From positions 15,441,464 to 15,505,463 of the forward strand of contig NC_134958.1 of assembly GCF_965638725.1 (NCBI RefSeq): 64,000 nt of DNA. The letters run 5' to 3'. Below are positions 32,531 to 44,300 of the stretch, one piece after another. Source of the stretch: Aptenodytes patagonicus (Eukaryota > Chordata > Aves > Sphenisciformes > Spheniscidae). The translations under genes and the position numbers were made by a program. Below the pieces are notes generated by a model that saw only the letters and a program-made list of their open reading frames with translations, had not been told where the DNA came from and did not search any database. Every line of letters begins with the position of its first letter. The stretch's first letter is position 1.

Positions 32531-35500
32531 GAGGCGCAGCCTCCCCGGGAGGCGCGCGCTGTCGACACGGTTGTCGGTCTCCGAGGGATGTCGTTCATTT
32601 AATCACCGTGTTTGTTAAAAACCCTGCCGTGGCCATCGCGTCTGTAAAGCACACCGCTAGTCTGTAAGCAACACGAGCCCGTGATGCCGAGGGCGTTGTT
32701 TCAGCCCGGAGCACCGCACGGGCCGGTACGCAGCAGAGCAGCACCCAGCACGCCCGCCGGCGAGGGCTGTAGGACGTGCCGCAGCTCCGCTCGCACACCC
32801 ACCCGTGTACGCCGACCCACAGCCTCCCGCAGGACCACCGCTCCTGCCTTGTGGAGGAGACCGGCGTTCCCCTGGCTTGGAGCACGTGGGTGCTCCTAGC
32901 CAAACCCGGGATCGGGTCTTTCCCGCTTAATCACATCAGTCCGCATTTGCAACTTCTGCTGCTTGGCTGCGCGGTCAGAAATACGCTCCTCGCTGTTCAG
33001 AATACCTGCTGAAGGGCTCGGCGTCACCGGCCAGCTCTGAGCAGGCACACCCTGCTTCCACGTCGCTGCCACCATGCCCTGGTAGCGCCACGGTCCTGTG
33101 CTGTTCCCGTATGAGGAATACAACTTGGGAGCTGCATAAATCTGCCCGCTGTTAATGATCTCATTTGCGGGGATGCACACAGCGGTTCCAAATCCGTGCT
33201 ACCACATGCTTTCTCCAAAAGCACAGGAGGAATTACAGTTCCCCAAACACCCCCGGGAATGGGAAAAGACTCTAGAGATAGAACTTCAAACTGCAGGGCT
33301 GATAAAAACTTATCTTCCCTGTTACAGAGACAGAATAATCACCTGGGTTTTTTTTTGCCTTACAGAAATTGCTACTAAAGGATCCAAAACCAGACCAGGC
33401 TAGCAAGAGCTTAGGAAGGTGAAGAAAAGAAGAATCAAGGAGGAAACATCCGATGAACTCCTTGTGTCCTTGTGAACTCATGTGAACTTATGGTGTCCTG
33501 AGAAACACAGAGGGCGATCTAGGAACAAAGGACAGGAAACAAGGGGACAGTGGTGCCAAGTACACGGCACTGCAGGGATGCACAGCAGTGACACCGGAGC
33601 TGATGGGGCACGGGCAGTGGGTGGGAGAGGACCTGCAGCGTGACCCAGTTGGTTACAGAAACGGAAAGAGATGCAAAAGCAGCTCCCGCAGGTAATGAAC
33701 CAGCACAGGCTATGGAGGGAAGACTGCTCCTTCATAACTGCTCGTGCTGTCTTCTTCCCCCTTGCAAGAGCATTGTTGCACTCCCACACCCGGACTCTGG
33801 GACACCTCTCGTTGGAGATGCCCACCAGAGCCCTGCCACCACATTTCCAGTGGGGCTGCAAAGCAGGAGCCGGGGGAGCTGAGCCACTAGTGTGGAAGGG
33901 AACAGCTGCCCAGTGGTGGCCCATCAGATCTGCGCAAGGTGGGGCTTGCAGCACTGTCAGTACCACAGCACAGAGCCTGTGCACACGATTTTGTTTGTTA
34001 GTGGTTTGAGAATTGCCTAGTTACTGCCAGAGGAATCAGGAATTCCCGAGTTTGAATTCAGCAGTGTAACGTCAAGAATATCGGGGGACTGACAGACCCA
34101 CAGCACCCTGACCCAGGCACTGGGGCATGAGGGACACAGCATGGGAGCTTTGGGGAGCCGCTGTCTGACATGAAAACAAAGACCCTGGGGAGATGAGGCT
34201 GCCCACCGGAATGCGGCCTTTGTTGGCCAGTTCAAATGAAGGAGCTGCACGGACGAATACTGCCACAGATCAAGTCCCCGGGCGCAGCTGAGCCCCTGCC
34301 CAGCCCCACTGCTCCCCAGTGCCTGGGCCAGGCCTGGGCGTGCCAGGGGGAGCAGGGAGCACCAGCATTGCTGGCACCGCACCCATGGCAGTGCCGCCTG
34401 CCTGGGTTCCTCCACGCCGGCCTGGATCGGGTGGGAGGAGCAGGGGTCCCCCAGCTCCCTCTGTTCCGGACTGTGAGGCACCCTGATCCAGTTACTGGGC
34501 CAGGAACCTCTGTGCATGGTAGCGGTGAGAAGCGTCCCCAACCATGGATCCTCAGCTAAGGCTCCACCAGGCACATCTGGCACAGGCACGCTGTACCCGG
34601 CTACCTTTCCTCTCTGGTTTAGAGCACAGAGGATGCTGGCAGAGACAGAGGATGCTCCCCAGGGAAGCTGCTTCCCCTTGCTGAGGCCGTTTGCTCCAAG
34701 CAGGTTTGGACCTTCTGCCAGAGGGATTGCCTCTGGGACCTGAGACAAGCGATGCCCCAGCACAGCATTATGGATTTCCTTGGTAACCAGCTGCCTGTCT
34801 GCTGGGCTGGCAGTGAGTGGGCAGCACTTTCCACCCCGCTGCCTGCCTCTGCATCCCTCCCCAAGGACACGGGGAGAGGTTGTGCGAGAGCTCGGCCGAG
34901 CAGGAGAAGGGCAGGTGGTCAGCAAACAGCTCCCAGGAGTGCGGAGATGACCCCCCTCACCCCAGGCACCATTTCCTCCTCAAGAAGCAGGGCTTTGGGC
35001 AATAATCTAGCCATTTGGGGCCCTTCAGGTATGCTCAGCTCCCGCACTTGGCCAGCAGCAGCTTTACGTCTTCTCTGTGGTGGGAGTGAAAGGGACAGAA
35101 TAAAATCCATCCCCTCCCACAGCTCTGCTTGGGTTGCTGCAGGATGGTAAGTCAGCCCAGCCCGAAGGTTTTTTGCAACTGTGCCTATTCTCTGCTCAGG
35201 TCTCATCTAGAGCAGGAGGAGGTGGCATGGCTATTCTCCTGCATCCGGTAATTTGGCAAACAGGAGCTGGAGTGTATGCAGGATGCAGTAGTGTCCACTT
35301 CCAAAATACTCTCCCAGTCCGTGGTTCTGCATCCTGTTGTACCATGCTGTTGGTACCACTGCAGAAAAGAAACCCTTTAATGTTTCTGCACATCTCAGGT
35401 TAGCAGCCAGTTGCAGGCTTGGCTGAGCCAGCACACAGAGCAGGGTGAACAAGCTAGCTGGGGAAGAAGTGCCTTGGATGGGACAGGGGCACCTGGACTC

Positions 35501-35765
35501 CTGGGTCCTGCCACCAGCTCTGCTGGTGGCCATACATGACTAGATTTAAGGCACGTTCACAGCCCAGCCTGATCCTAGCTGGGTGTCGTTGCTTGTGCTA
35601 GCTCAGCATCAATACCCTGCTAAGGGAATTGGGGCACAGCCTCTTAAACTGTCCAGCAAAGTTGGCTTTTTCCCTCTTCATGCTGCAGTGACCCATCTGC
35701 TTCTGTTTGGAGTGTGCTGCCTGGCCAGGTCTTGTTCAGTGCCCTCCAGCTGCACGGCTCCCCAT
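32531..35765. other. PDIA3 to CATSPER2 relic spacer, no gene recognised
   Basis: About 3.2 kb of moderately GC-rich sequence. No exon of a known family, tRNA or clear repeat element was identified on either strand; the open frames present are short and without conserved motifs. Confidence 0.4.
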
Positions 35766-35769
35766 CCCT

Positions 35770-38700
35770 GCTGGGCAGAGGAGAAGGCAGAGTCTCTCAG
35801 GAGTTGCTTGATCTCTACGCAGATCCCTGGAAGCAGAGGAAGGTGATGCTTACTGATCACCACCAGCTGGTCTGTTTCAACATCAGTTGCAGCAAGACCC
35901 CCATCACCCCAGAGAAACACCTGTACAGCCACATCGAGGTCCGCAAGGGCCGCTGGCCTTTCCTCCTCCTGCTGATACCCCGGTTCATGCACCGTATCCT
36001 CCACAGGCAGCCTGATGACAGCAGGCTTGCGGGAGCATCTGCCACACAGCAGCAGCAACACCGGCCATGGGACACAGGCTTCCTCCAGGCACGGGGGAGG
36101 CCGAGCTCTGGGAATGGGGTGGATCAGACTGGCTTTCTGCCAGGACACAGGCTCTGTGTATCGGCAGCCTGGACAGTCTTTGTCCAGGGCGGGATGAGCA
36201 GGGACTGTAGGAATGAATTAGTGCAGAAGGGCTGAAGTACTGGGGCCCAAGCTCTCCTGGGACTTCTTTCTCAGGTGGGCAGCTGTTCCCCAACAGCTTT
36301 TCATGGTGGCCACTTCGCAGCTTTTCCAGTGCTTTAGGTGTCACTCATCAAAGGCAGAACTCTGTTGCCAGTGTACCAAGACGAGGACCAAGCTTGTCCT
36401 GAAACCCAGGGTCCATGGAGCAGTGTGTCAACAGTGCACCTCTGAGTCCCCCTTGCGAGTGCATCTGCCTGTGGAGTTTGACAGGCAATGAGTCAGTGTC
36501 CTGCGTTTTTCTCTGACAAAACTCAGCCAGAGTGTCATAAAAAGCATCTTCTTCCTGATCATCCTGAACACCCTTATCCTGATGATCAACAGCAGTGAGC
36601 ATGAACAGCCTCTCCTCCCCACTGCACAGAGGCAGCCTGACCCCGCTGCTGCTCCAGGATCTGCCTGGGCTGAGCGCTCCCCGTGTAGGAGGGCTTGCTG
36701 CATCCTGTGACACACCACAGCAGCAGGCTTAGGGCTGCTGCCAAGGGACACTCTGCATGGTAGTTTTGTAGGACATGCCCACGAGAGCCAGCGCTAGTGA
36801 TCAAATTGAAGTCAAGGGTTAATTTCAGATAGCCACTTTCCCTGGCCACAGCCAGCACAGAGCGGCAGCCTTCCCTCCTGCTGTGTCCCATCCCATCCTC
36901 CCTAGGACCTCATGTCTCCAACTAGTCTTTGCCCTCAAATCTCAGCCTCCGAGCGCTGCCTCCCATCACAGCCCATCGCAGCTCAGCTGGACATTGGGGG
37001 ACAGTATTCAGTACCGGCATTTCCGTCTCACCATTTGTTTCTCCTTTGAGCAGCACGCTCCTGCCCTCACCCTGTAACCTGGTCTGTCTTGCTGACCGCT
37101 GAGTTTCAGCAGCTGTCCCCTGTGACGCCTAGAGCTGAGGAACACGACCAACGTTCACCACTGTCATGGAGGCAGCCCTGGGCCATTTCCGGCATTTTTG
37201 TCATCAATATTGCACTGAACTGGCTGGTCAGCTTCAGGGGCTACTGGAAAAATGTGTGGAATGTCTTTGACTTCATTGTCATCTTTGTGGTAGGGGCCCT
37301 GGACGAGCCCCAGGGCAGCGCTGCAAGGGGACGGAGCTGGCACCAGCTCCCTGCCCCAGAGCCGGGGCACAGCATGGGGGTCCCTCCCTGCTGTGTCCTG
37401 TGGCCAGGCTCTGGCTGCTCTGGTCAGCGATGAGCCTGCTGCACATGCAGGGCTGTTCTGGCTGGCGCTGTGCTCTCCCGCCAGCTTGGCTGAGGGCTCT
37501 TCTGCCCATCCTCTGCCTCTCTGAGCCCACCCCAGTACGCTCCTTCAGAGCCACCAACCTGCGAGAGGTCCTTTCCCTGGTGCAGAAGATGGGAGGCTTG
37601 GTCCACAGGGCTGCCCAGGACTGAAGCTAGACAGCAGGGACAGCCGTGGAGCAGACGTCTGTGGGTCTGGGCCTGACGCGTGGCTGCTGGACAGCTGGTG
37701 CAGGCCCTTCGTGCTCAGTCCCCTGGCCAGGGGCTGTGACTGCAGGCCAGGGCTGCTGCGTTCCCTGTGCTGCTGCCTTCCCATGGGGCAGATGTGGGGC
37801 AGAGGGCTGCCTGGGCCTGGCTGCCTGCTGGGAGGCCCCATGCCATTTCCCTGCGGCAGTCTTCCATCCCCGAGATCCCGTACCTGTTCCACACGGCGGA
37901 GGAGTCCGTCTTCAGGAGGGTTCACCACGTCTTCCATGTCCTGCACTCCCTAAAGCTCTTCTGCAAGTTCCAGCAGATCCAGATGATCCTCATGTCCATA
38001 GCAAGGGCCCTGAAGGTGGGCCGGGCACCCAGCAGCGGGGTGCTGCGGTGGTGGGAAAGTACTGCTCTGCCACCTCTCCACTGCACAGCTCCCCCTTCCA
38101 CAGCTCAGCTCTGAGCAGTGGTCCTGCCTGCACCCTGCCCTGCCCTTTACCCACTGCTGCCCATTTGCTGCCCTACCCCCAGCACTCCCCAGAGCTCAGT
38201 GCTCCTGGCTGAGTCCCAGCACCCAGGAAGAGATGCTGCCTCGTGCAGCAGCATCCCATGTCCTGCCCCTCCTGACAGCCCTGCCTCTCCCCACCAGGCC
38301 ATGACCTACATCCTCCTGTTCCTGCTCATTTTCTTCTACATCTTTGCCGTCTCTGGCATCTTCTTCTTTGAGGACTACACCCACTCGCGCTATGCAGATC
38401 AAATCTACAAGGACTACTTCAGGTACAGCGCCTCGGATGTGTCTCCAGGTCTCAGCATGACTTCTCTGCGGGCTGCCCCGGGCTCCTGCTGCTGCCCTCT
38501 CCTGCCCAGCAGGAACCCTTGGCACGACCAGGGCTGCAATGCTGGTACCAGGCACTGGCACCACCTGGGTGCTACACACCTTGGCCCTCTCTTCTCCAGC
38601 AGCATGTGGGGAGGGAGGGTTGCTGCTGCAGCTTGGGCTGCTGGAAGCACTGCTCAGAGCCCTCCCGTGCATGCAGACACCAGCAGGTGCAGGCAGAGCA

Positions 38701-39245
38701 AGGCTGGGCAGGGACAGCAGCGCCCCGGGGCTGAGAGGAAAGCCCCACAGCTTCCTCTGCTGACCCATGCTCTGGCTTCCACCAGGAGGATGGGCTCCAG
38801 CCCCCATGAGATCTCTGCTGTCCTGCTGGTCTGGTGGAGCCCGGCTACACCTTGCACCCCCTGGACAGGAGCGCGTGACCATCGTACCCTGAATACCCAC
38901 ACGGACGTGGGCGCTTGCAGGCTGTGTGGCCCAGAGCCAGGCAGGGGGGCACGCTGAGGGCAGCCAGGCTCTTGCAGGGACTGTGCTTCACCCTGCCCCA
39001 CCTGGCATGGCTGATGGACAGGAGCATACAGAGGCCATGCGTGACAGAGCCATTTTCTTCTTGCAGTAGTTTACCGATGCTGTGATGATTGTCTTCATTC
39101 TCTTCACCATGGACCTGTGGCTTAACCTGCTTCAGGAAACTTGGGAGGTCCCCCGTTTGAGCAAGTTCATCAGCGGAACCTACATCATCCTTTGGCTGAT
39201 GATCGTGTCCTTTCTCTTCAAGAACATCATTGTGGCTATCATGGG
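35770..39245 (+). pseudogene. CATSPER2: CATSPER2 sperm calcium-channel relic
   Basis: CatSper2 is a pore subunit of the sperm flagellar Ca2+ channel. Remnants in the correct order match human CATSPER2: VSQELLDLYADPWKQRKVML and TDHHQLVCFNI (about 35795-35890; human RELLDPSRQKKLVLGDQHQL); S1 as FFLIILNTLILMIN (36545-36590); S2-S3 as ALNWLVSFRGYWKNVWNVFD (37213-37272); S4 as VFHVLHSLKLFCKFQQIQMI (about 37928-37990), with few gating Arg left; S5 as LLFLLIFFYIFAVSGIFFFE (38313-38372); and the pore helix-S6 as VFILFTMDLWLNLLQETW and IILWLMIVSFLFKNIIVAIM (39092-39243). Consensus splice sites survive around several pieces. Joining the S5 exon (ending KDYF) to the pore exon through its acceptor near 39066 gives SSLP and then a premature TGA: one base is missing relative to the conserved LPNS/LPDA site, and the pore-S6 text continues in another frame. 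No convincing start exon or C-terminal coil was found. Confidence 0.82.
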
Positions 39246-40880
39246 TGAGCGCTGAGCCAGGGCCAGCCATCGGCCTCCTTCTGCAGAGGCCCCCAGACAG
39301 CTCGCAGGGTGCTTTTTTGCCCAAACACCAGCAAGACAAGGCCTGTCCCTGCTCCCTCACGGGGCAGCACCTGGCTCCGGACAGGGGTGTGGGTGCTGCC
39401 CTCTGCCACAGCGAGTGGTGCAAGTTCCAGGGGGACATGAACTGAACAAAAAGCAAGAGCATTGAAAGGGGAGCAAAGGCTGCGCCCCAATTGCTTGCTC
39501 ACTTTGAATCGGGATCTCTCACAAATGGGAACCTGGAGGCCAGTGCCCAGCTGTGGTTTCTCTCCTTGAGTTTGGAGCTGGGGAGCCACCCCCGCCTCCC
39601 ATGTTCTCCGGGGCAAACGGCAGCACTGCAGTACAGCCCTGTCCAAAGGGGCATAGGCAGAGCAGCCTGGGGGCGACCCACAAATCACCAAGTCCTCTTC
39701 ACCCCAGGGTATCAAGACCCTCTTCCCAGCACTCACCACTGTACAATACTGCTTGCCAGTGAGCAATTTCCAAAGCATCTGGAGTAACCTAACTGAAAAA
39801 TTGCAGCAGAGGAAAGCCCTGAAACAAATGGATTTATTTAAAATGCAAGCTAGAGAGAGGTAGAGATGGGAAGATCCCAAAAACCTCTTCCCCAGAAATG
39901 CTTCCCACAGCACTTGGGAACTGCAGTGTGAGCAAGATTCTCGTCTTGTGATGCTCTTCCCACATTTGCCCTGCAGGCAGTCCTGGAGAGGCCTCAAGAG
40001 CCCAAGCGGTGTCTCTGTCAGGTGAGTGTGGACATGCTGGGTCTGGAGAGGAGGAGCGGGAACCAGAGGGTTCCTCCCTGCGTGATGGCCCCGGGAGCAG
40101 GGGAAACAGCCCAGCCCTGCGCCAGACATGTCTGACGATGCTCTCCCCCTTCCCCACGACAGAAATAAAGCAGATCAGTTAGGCCGGGTTTGGCCTAGCT
40201 CAGATCCAAGTACAGCAGCCAGGTGCTGGGGGAACATGGCTCCAGGTCAGCCGGAGCTGGAGCTGACCGGTGGGTTTCCCTCCCGCAGAGGGTTACAGAG
40301 CCCAGAGGTGGAGCTGGGCAGAGACTGCAGGACCGGCTCGGGACCGGCACCGGGACCATCGCCTGGGAAGAGCTGTACGACCCGCCGGGAGCCGCCCGCC
40401 CCCGGCCCGCCGCCTCCAGTTAAACGGGCACCGCCAGCCCAGAGTCTGACCGCCGCTTGCCTCATTACCACGCGCCGACGCGGCCCGGCCCGGCGCGCCC
40501 CGGCGCCGGCAGGGGGCGCCGCCGACCGCTGCGGGTCCGCCGCCGCCGCCATCGGGGGGCGCGGGGGGTGCCGTCCCGCTCCGGTCAGCGCCGCGGCGCC
40601 CGCCGCCTTTGCGCCGGGGAGACCCAGAGCGGGAGCTGCTCCCGCAGCCGTCCCAGCCAGCCAGGCTGCCCTCGGGCAGGGCAGTGCCCCGCAGCCCGGG
40701 CAGTGCCCCGCAGCCCGGCTGCCCCCGCCCCCGTCGGGCTCCCGGCATCAATAATGCAAGAGCTCGGCACCGTCTGCGGCGGCGGGGCCGGCAGCGGCCT
40801 CGGATTACAGCGCCGAGCGGAGGCCTGCGGGAGTTAGCCCCGCCGCGTCAGGCGCTTCCAGCCCCGGCGGCAGGAGCGGC
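39246..40880. other. CATSPER2 relic to STRC spacer, CpG-rich at its right end
   Basis: No coding exon recognised. From about 40230 to 40860 the DNA becomes a CpG island with no assigned gene; it may be a distal STRC promoter or the promoter of an unannotated transcript. A weak ELNKKQEH-like string near 39440-39470 recalls the CatSper2 post-S6 region but is too short to claim. Confidence 0.4.
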
Positions 40881-40884
40881 GTGA

Positions 40885-41155
40885 GCGGGCAAGGGGCTGA
40901 GCCTGGGCTGGGGCTGAGCCTGGGCAGGGGCTGGGGCTGGGGCTGGGGCTGGGCTGGGGCTGAGCCTGGGCTGGGGCTGAGCCTGGGCAGGGGCTGGGGC
41001 TGGGGCTGGGGCTGGGCTGGGGCTGAGGCTGGGGCTGGGCTGGGGCTGAGGCTGGGCTGGGGCTGAGCCTGGGCTGGGGCTGAGGCTGGGCAGGGGCTGG
41101 GGCTGAGCAGGGGCTGGGGCTGGGGCTGGGCAGGGGCTGGGCAGGCAGTGGGGGC
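40885..41155 (+). repeat. GGGGCT/GGGCTG hexamer-type tandem tract upstream of STRC
   Basis: About 270 bases consist almost only of GGGGCTGGGGCT interrupted by GAGCCTGGGCAGGGGCTGG blocks, giving a higher-order pattern of about 60-75 bases repeated about twice in its first half. Regular runs of four G on the plus strand make G-quadruplex formation likely. The tract ends about 200 bases before the STRC start codon. The open frames across it on the minus strand (Pro-Ala-Gln-Ser repeats) are a consequence of the repeat. Confidence 0.92.
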
Positions 41156-41354
41156 TGCGGCATAGCTCCATCTCGGCGGTCCGTGGGACAGGAGGTTTTA
41201 AGGCTGCCTCTGTCGGAGGAGGGTTGGGAGCCCCAGAGGATGCAAGAGTGGCAGGGGCTGGAGCCAGGCTACGTGGGCACCTGCCGGTGCAGGCCGTGTG
41301 GGGCCTCGTCCATCTCTCCCTCTCACTCACTCCTGCCGGCCGCAGGACGCAGGA

Positions 41355-44300
41355 ATGGCTGCTTCCCTTCCCAGTTTTGGAATGCTGCTCCTGCTGTTCC
41401 TGCGGGACCCTAGCTCCGGTGAGTGAGCATGACCCCCCGGGACCACAGACCCCGCTGCAGTGGAGCCATGCCCGAGGGTCTGTCCTGCTCTCTCAGCCCC
41501 TGCCCCCTGTGCGGGAGCGGGGCACGGGTCCTGAGGCAGAGAGCCCACTCCCGGGGTGTGGGCTGCCCTGCACACCTGGGCATTGAGGGACAGGCTGGTC
41601 CCCTGCGATGGTCCAGCCACGGGGTGTTTGTGTCCCGCCAGCTCTGGAAATGTGGGTGGTGGTCTCGGGTGGTGACATGCTGTGGAGTTGTGCAGAAAGC
41701 TGGAGGGGTCCCGAAGAGCAGGGTCCGCACGTGTGCGCACGTTGGCTGCCTGCACTGCCTGCAGTGCCGTGTGGAGGGGCGCTGCTCGCAGGGCCCCCGA
41801 GGGACGCGGCACAGGGCTGCGGGGGCAGCCGGCCGGGCCGGGGGACGGCTGGCGGGGACCGTGCCGTGCGGCGTGCCGGCCAGCTGGGCCTTGCCCCGCA
41901 GGAGCTGCCTCGGGAGGGAGCGGCGCCGCGCCCCGACACCTCGTGCCCGTCCTCCAGGCCCGGGCCGGACTGCGACCGAGCGGCACCGTCCCGGCTGTCC
42001 CACAAGCCGGATCCCGGTGGCGCGGGGGGACGACAGTCCCCAGGCAGAGCCCGCTGGAGGGGCTGGAGGCCGCGGGGGCCCCGCCGGCGAGCAGGGCTGC
42101 CTCGACCCCGCGGGGCGCCCGGCGGGGCGCGGCCGAGCTCTCCAGCCTTCCGCCCGGGCCGGGGCTGGCGGGCGAGCCGCGGGGGCCGGCGCGGCTGCTG
42201 CTCCCGCCGCGGGGCAGCCGGCGCCGGGCCGCGCTCTTCGGCCTCCCCCGTGGGCTGCGAGGCCGCGCCGGCGGGGAGCCGCCCCCCGCGCCCCGGCTGC
42301 GCTGGGAGCTGCCGCCGGGCCGGGCCGGGGCGGAGGAGCGGGGCGCGGGTGCTGGGCAGTGCGGGCCCCCACGGAGCAGCGCGCCAGGGCTGCGGGACGC
42401 CCTGCTGCGGGCGGCGGCGCGGACGCTGGGGGCCCCGCGCACCGACAGCGACGGGCGCTGCGCAGGTGAGCGCGCCGCCGGCCCCCGCCCCCGGTGCTCG
42501 GTGCCCCGCCGCCGCCGTCTGACGGCCGCGCTCGCCCGCAGGGACGCTGCCGCAGCTGCTGCTCTGGTGAGTCGGACCGCCGCACGGCCCCGCCGCTCCC
42601 GGGGAGCCCGACCCCCGCCCCGCGGGTCGCTGGGGCCGCCCGAGGCTCGGGGGGGTGGGCTGCGGGTCGAGACTGCAGAAGCTCGCCGCAGGGCACGGCC
42701 CGAGGGTGCGGGGCTGCTGTTCCGGGGCGGCTCCGGACCCGCATCCCGGCTGGCCCGGCAGCACGGTGGGAGCAGCCGCTCCCGGGGGCGGGCGGGGCGG
42801 GCCGGGATGGGACGAGCCATGAGCCCTGCTGGGCGCCGTGGCCGTGAGGTGGGATGGGACAGGCAGCACGGGCACCTGGGCTGTAGACAAGGGGCTCCTC
42901 CGGGGCAGGCAGGGCTGCAGCGGGCAGCTAAGTTGGAGAGCAGTGCTGGGGCTGCCCCTGCCAGCGCGGTCGCTGATGTGGTCTCTGCCCTCCAGGGGCT
43001 TCCACCACAACCTCAGCTGGGATGCCCGGGGCCTGGGCTTCGCGGCTGGGGTGCTCCCTGCTCCGCCACCCCTCCCTGGCTGCCTCCAGCCTGTCCCCCG
43101 GGCAGCAGCTGCCGTGCCCCGGGGCCAGCCCACGCTCCTGCCTCCTGTTCTGGAGGCTGTGTGTAATGACAGCGTCCCTGGGCTGCCGGGTGTCTCCAAC
43201 TTCACCGTCTACCTCTACTGTAACCTCTTCAACAGCTCCCGGGGCTCCGGCCAGCACCCGGGGGACTTGGGTGCTGCCTGCTCCAGCGCAGACTGGTACC
43301 TCTCTGCAGGCGAGGGGGGCTCTGCATGGGCCTGGGCCTGCCGGGAGCACTACCCTGCCCAGTTCAACAGTACCGTCTGCAGCAACACCTCCTTGAGGGA
43401 GACCCCCGGGCCCCAGCAGGTCCTGCTGGAGCAGCTCTGTGCTGACCTGGCCTGGGGCCTGGCGGGGGCCCAGCCCTCCAGCCGCAGCACCTGCCCACTG
43501 GGTGTGCGCTGGGAGGACGCCTGGAGCTGCTTCCTGGGAAGCCGCATGCTCTGGGGCGCCTGGCTCTGTGGCAGCAGAAGCCGTGAGTTGCTGCCCACTG
43601 ATCTCTGGGCCTGGCTCTCCCAGCTGTGTGGTGGTCCCCAGCCCCAGACACAGATGCCCAGTGCCTCAGAGCCTGGGGGTGCAGACCCCTGCTCCTTCAG
43701 GGGCCGGAGCCTGTGGGCACAGGGGAACGCTGGCCTCTTGGAGTTGTGCAGGACTGCAAGTCCCAGTTGCTTCCAGGAGCTGGTGTGCACCAACGCCTCC
43801 CTCCTGCGGCTGCTGGGGCATCCCCAGCCTGTGATTGGGGTGCGCTGCCAGGGTGCCCTGCCCTGGGGACGCTGTCTGCTGCAGCAGCTCCTGGCGCTCC
43901 TGCCCCTGCCCCCCAGGCTGGATGCTGCGGACCTCTGCCCGGACCCGGCCGCCTACCTGCTGGGGCTAGCCTCACAGCTCCCGCGATGCCAGGAAGAGGT
44001 TCCAGGCTGGGCCCCCCATGTGAACTACCTCCTGCGCCTGCTTGACCGCAGCCTGGCCCTCTCCAGACAAGAGGAGGCTGGGCAGGTGGCCGGGGAGCAG
44101 CTGAGCGAGGCCATCCTCCTCTCCAGCCTCCTGGACAATACCTCCTTCTGGGACTTGCTCAGGGCGAATGCGTCCACAGACATCCTGCGAGCCGTGGGCC
44201 AGTACCTGCGGTGGGAGCACAGGGCCTCGGCCAAGAGGGAGCTGCTGAGCTGCTTTAGTGTGAGTTGGGCAGTGCTGGGGTGGCGAGTGAGGACCTTCCT

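Noticed and set aside
37600-37625. Short frame NLREVLSLVQKMGGL as an extra CATSPER2 exon
   Set aside because: No counterpart recognised in CatSper2; probably chance.
39420-39480. Possible CatSper2 post-S6 exon (ELNKKQEH-like)
   Set aside because: Similarity to human KELNEEM is too short and the frame is unclear; not added to the relic's span.
40848-41330. Pro-Ala-Gln-Ser repeat protein on the minus strand
   Set aside because: It is the translation of the GGGGCT tandem tract and has no other support.
41327-43205. Overlapping minus-strand frames of about 500 codons across STRC exons 2-4
   Set aside because: Antisense shadows of GC-rich STRC exons; no domain and no splice context.
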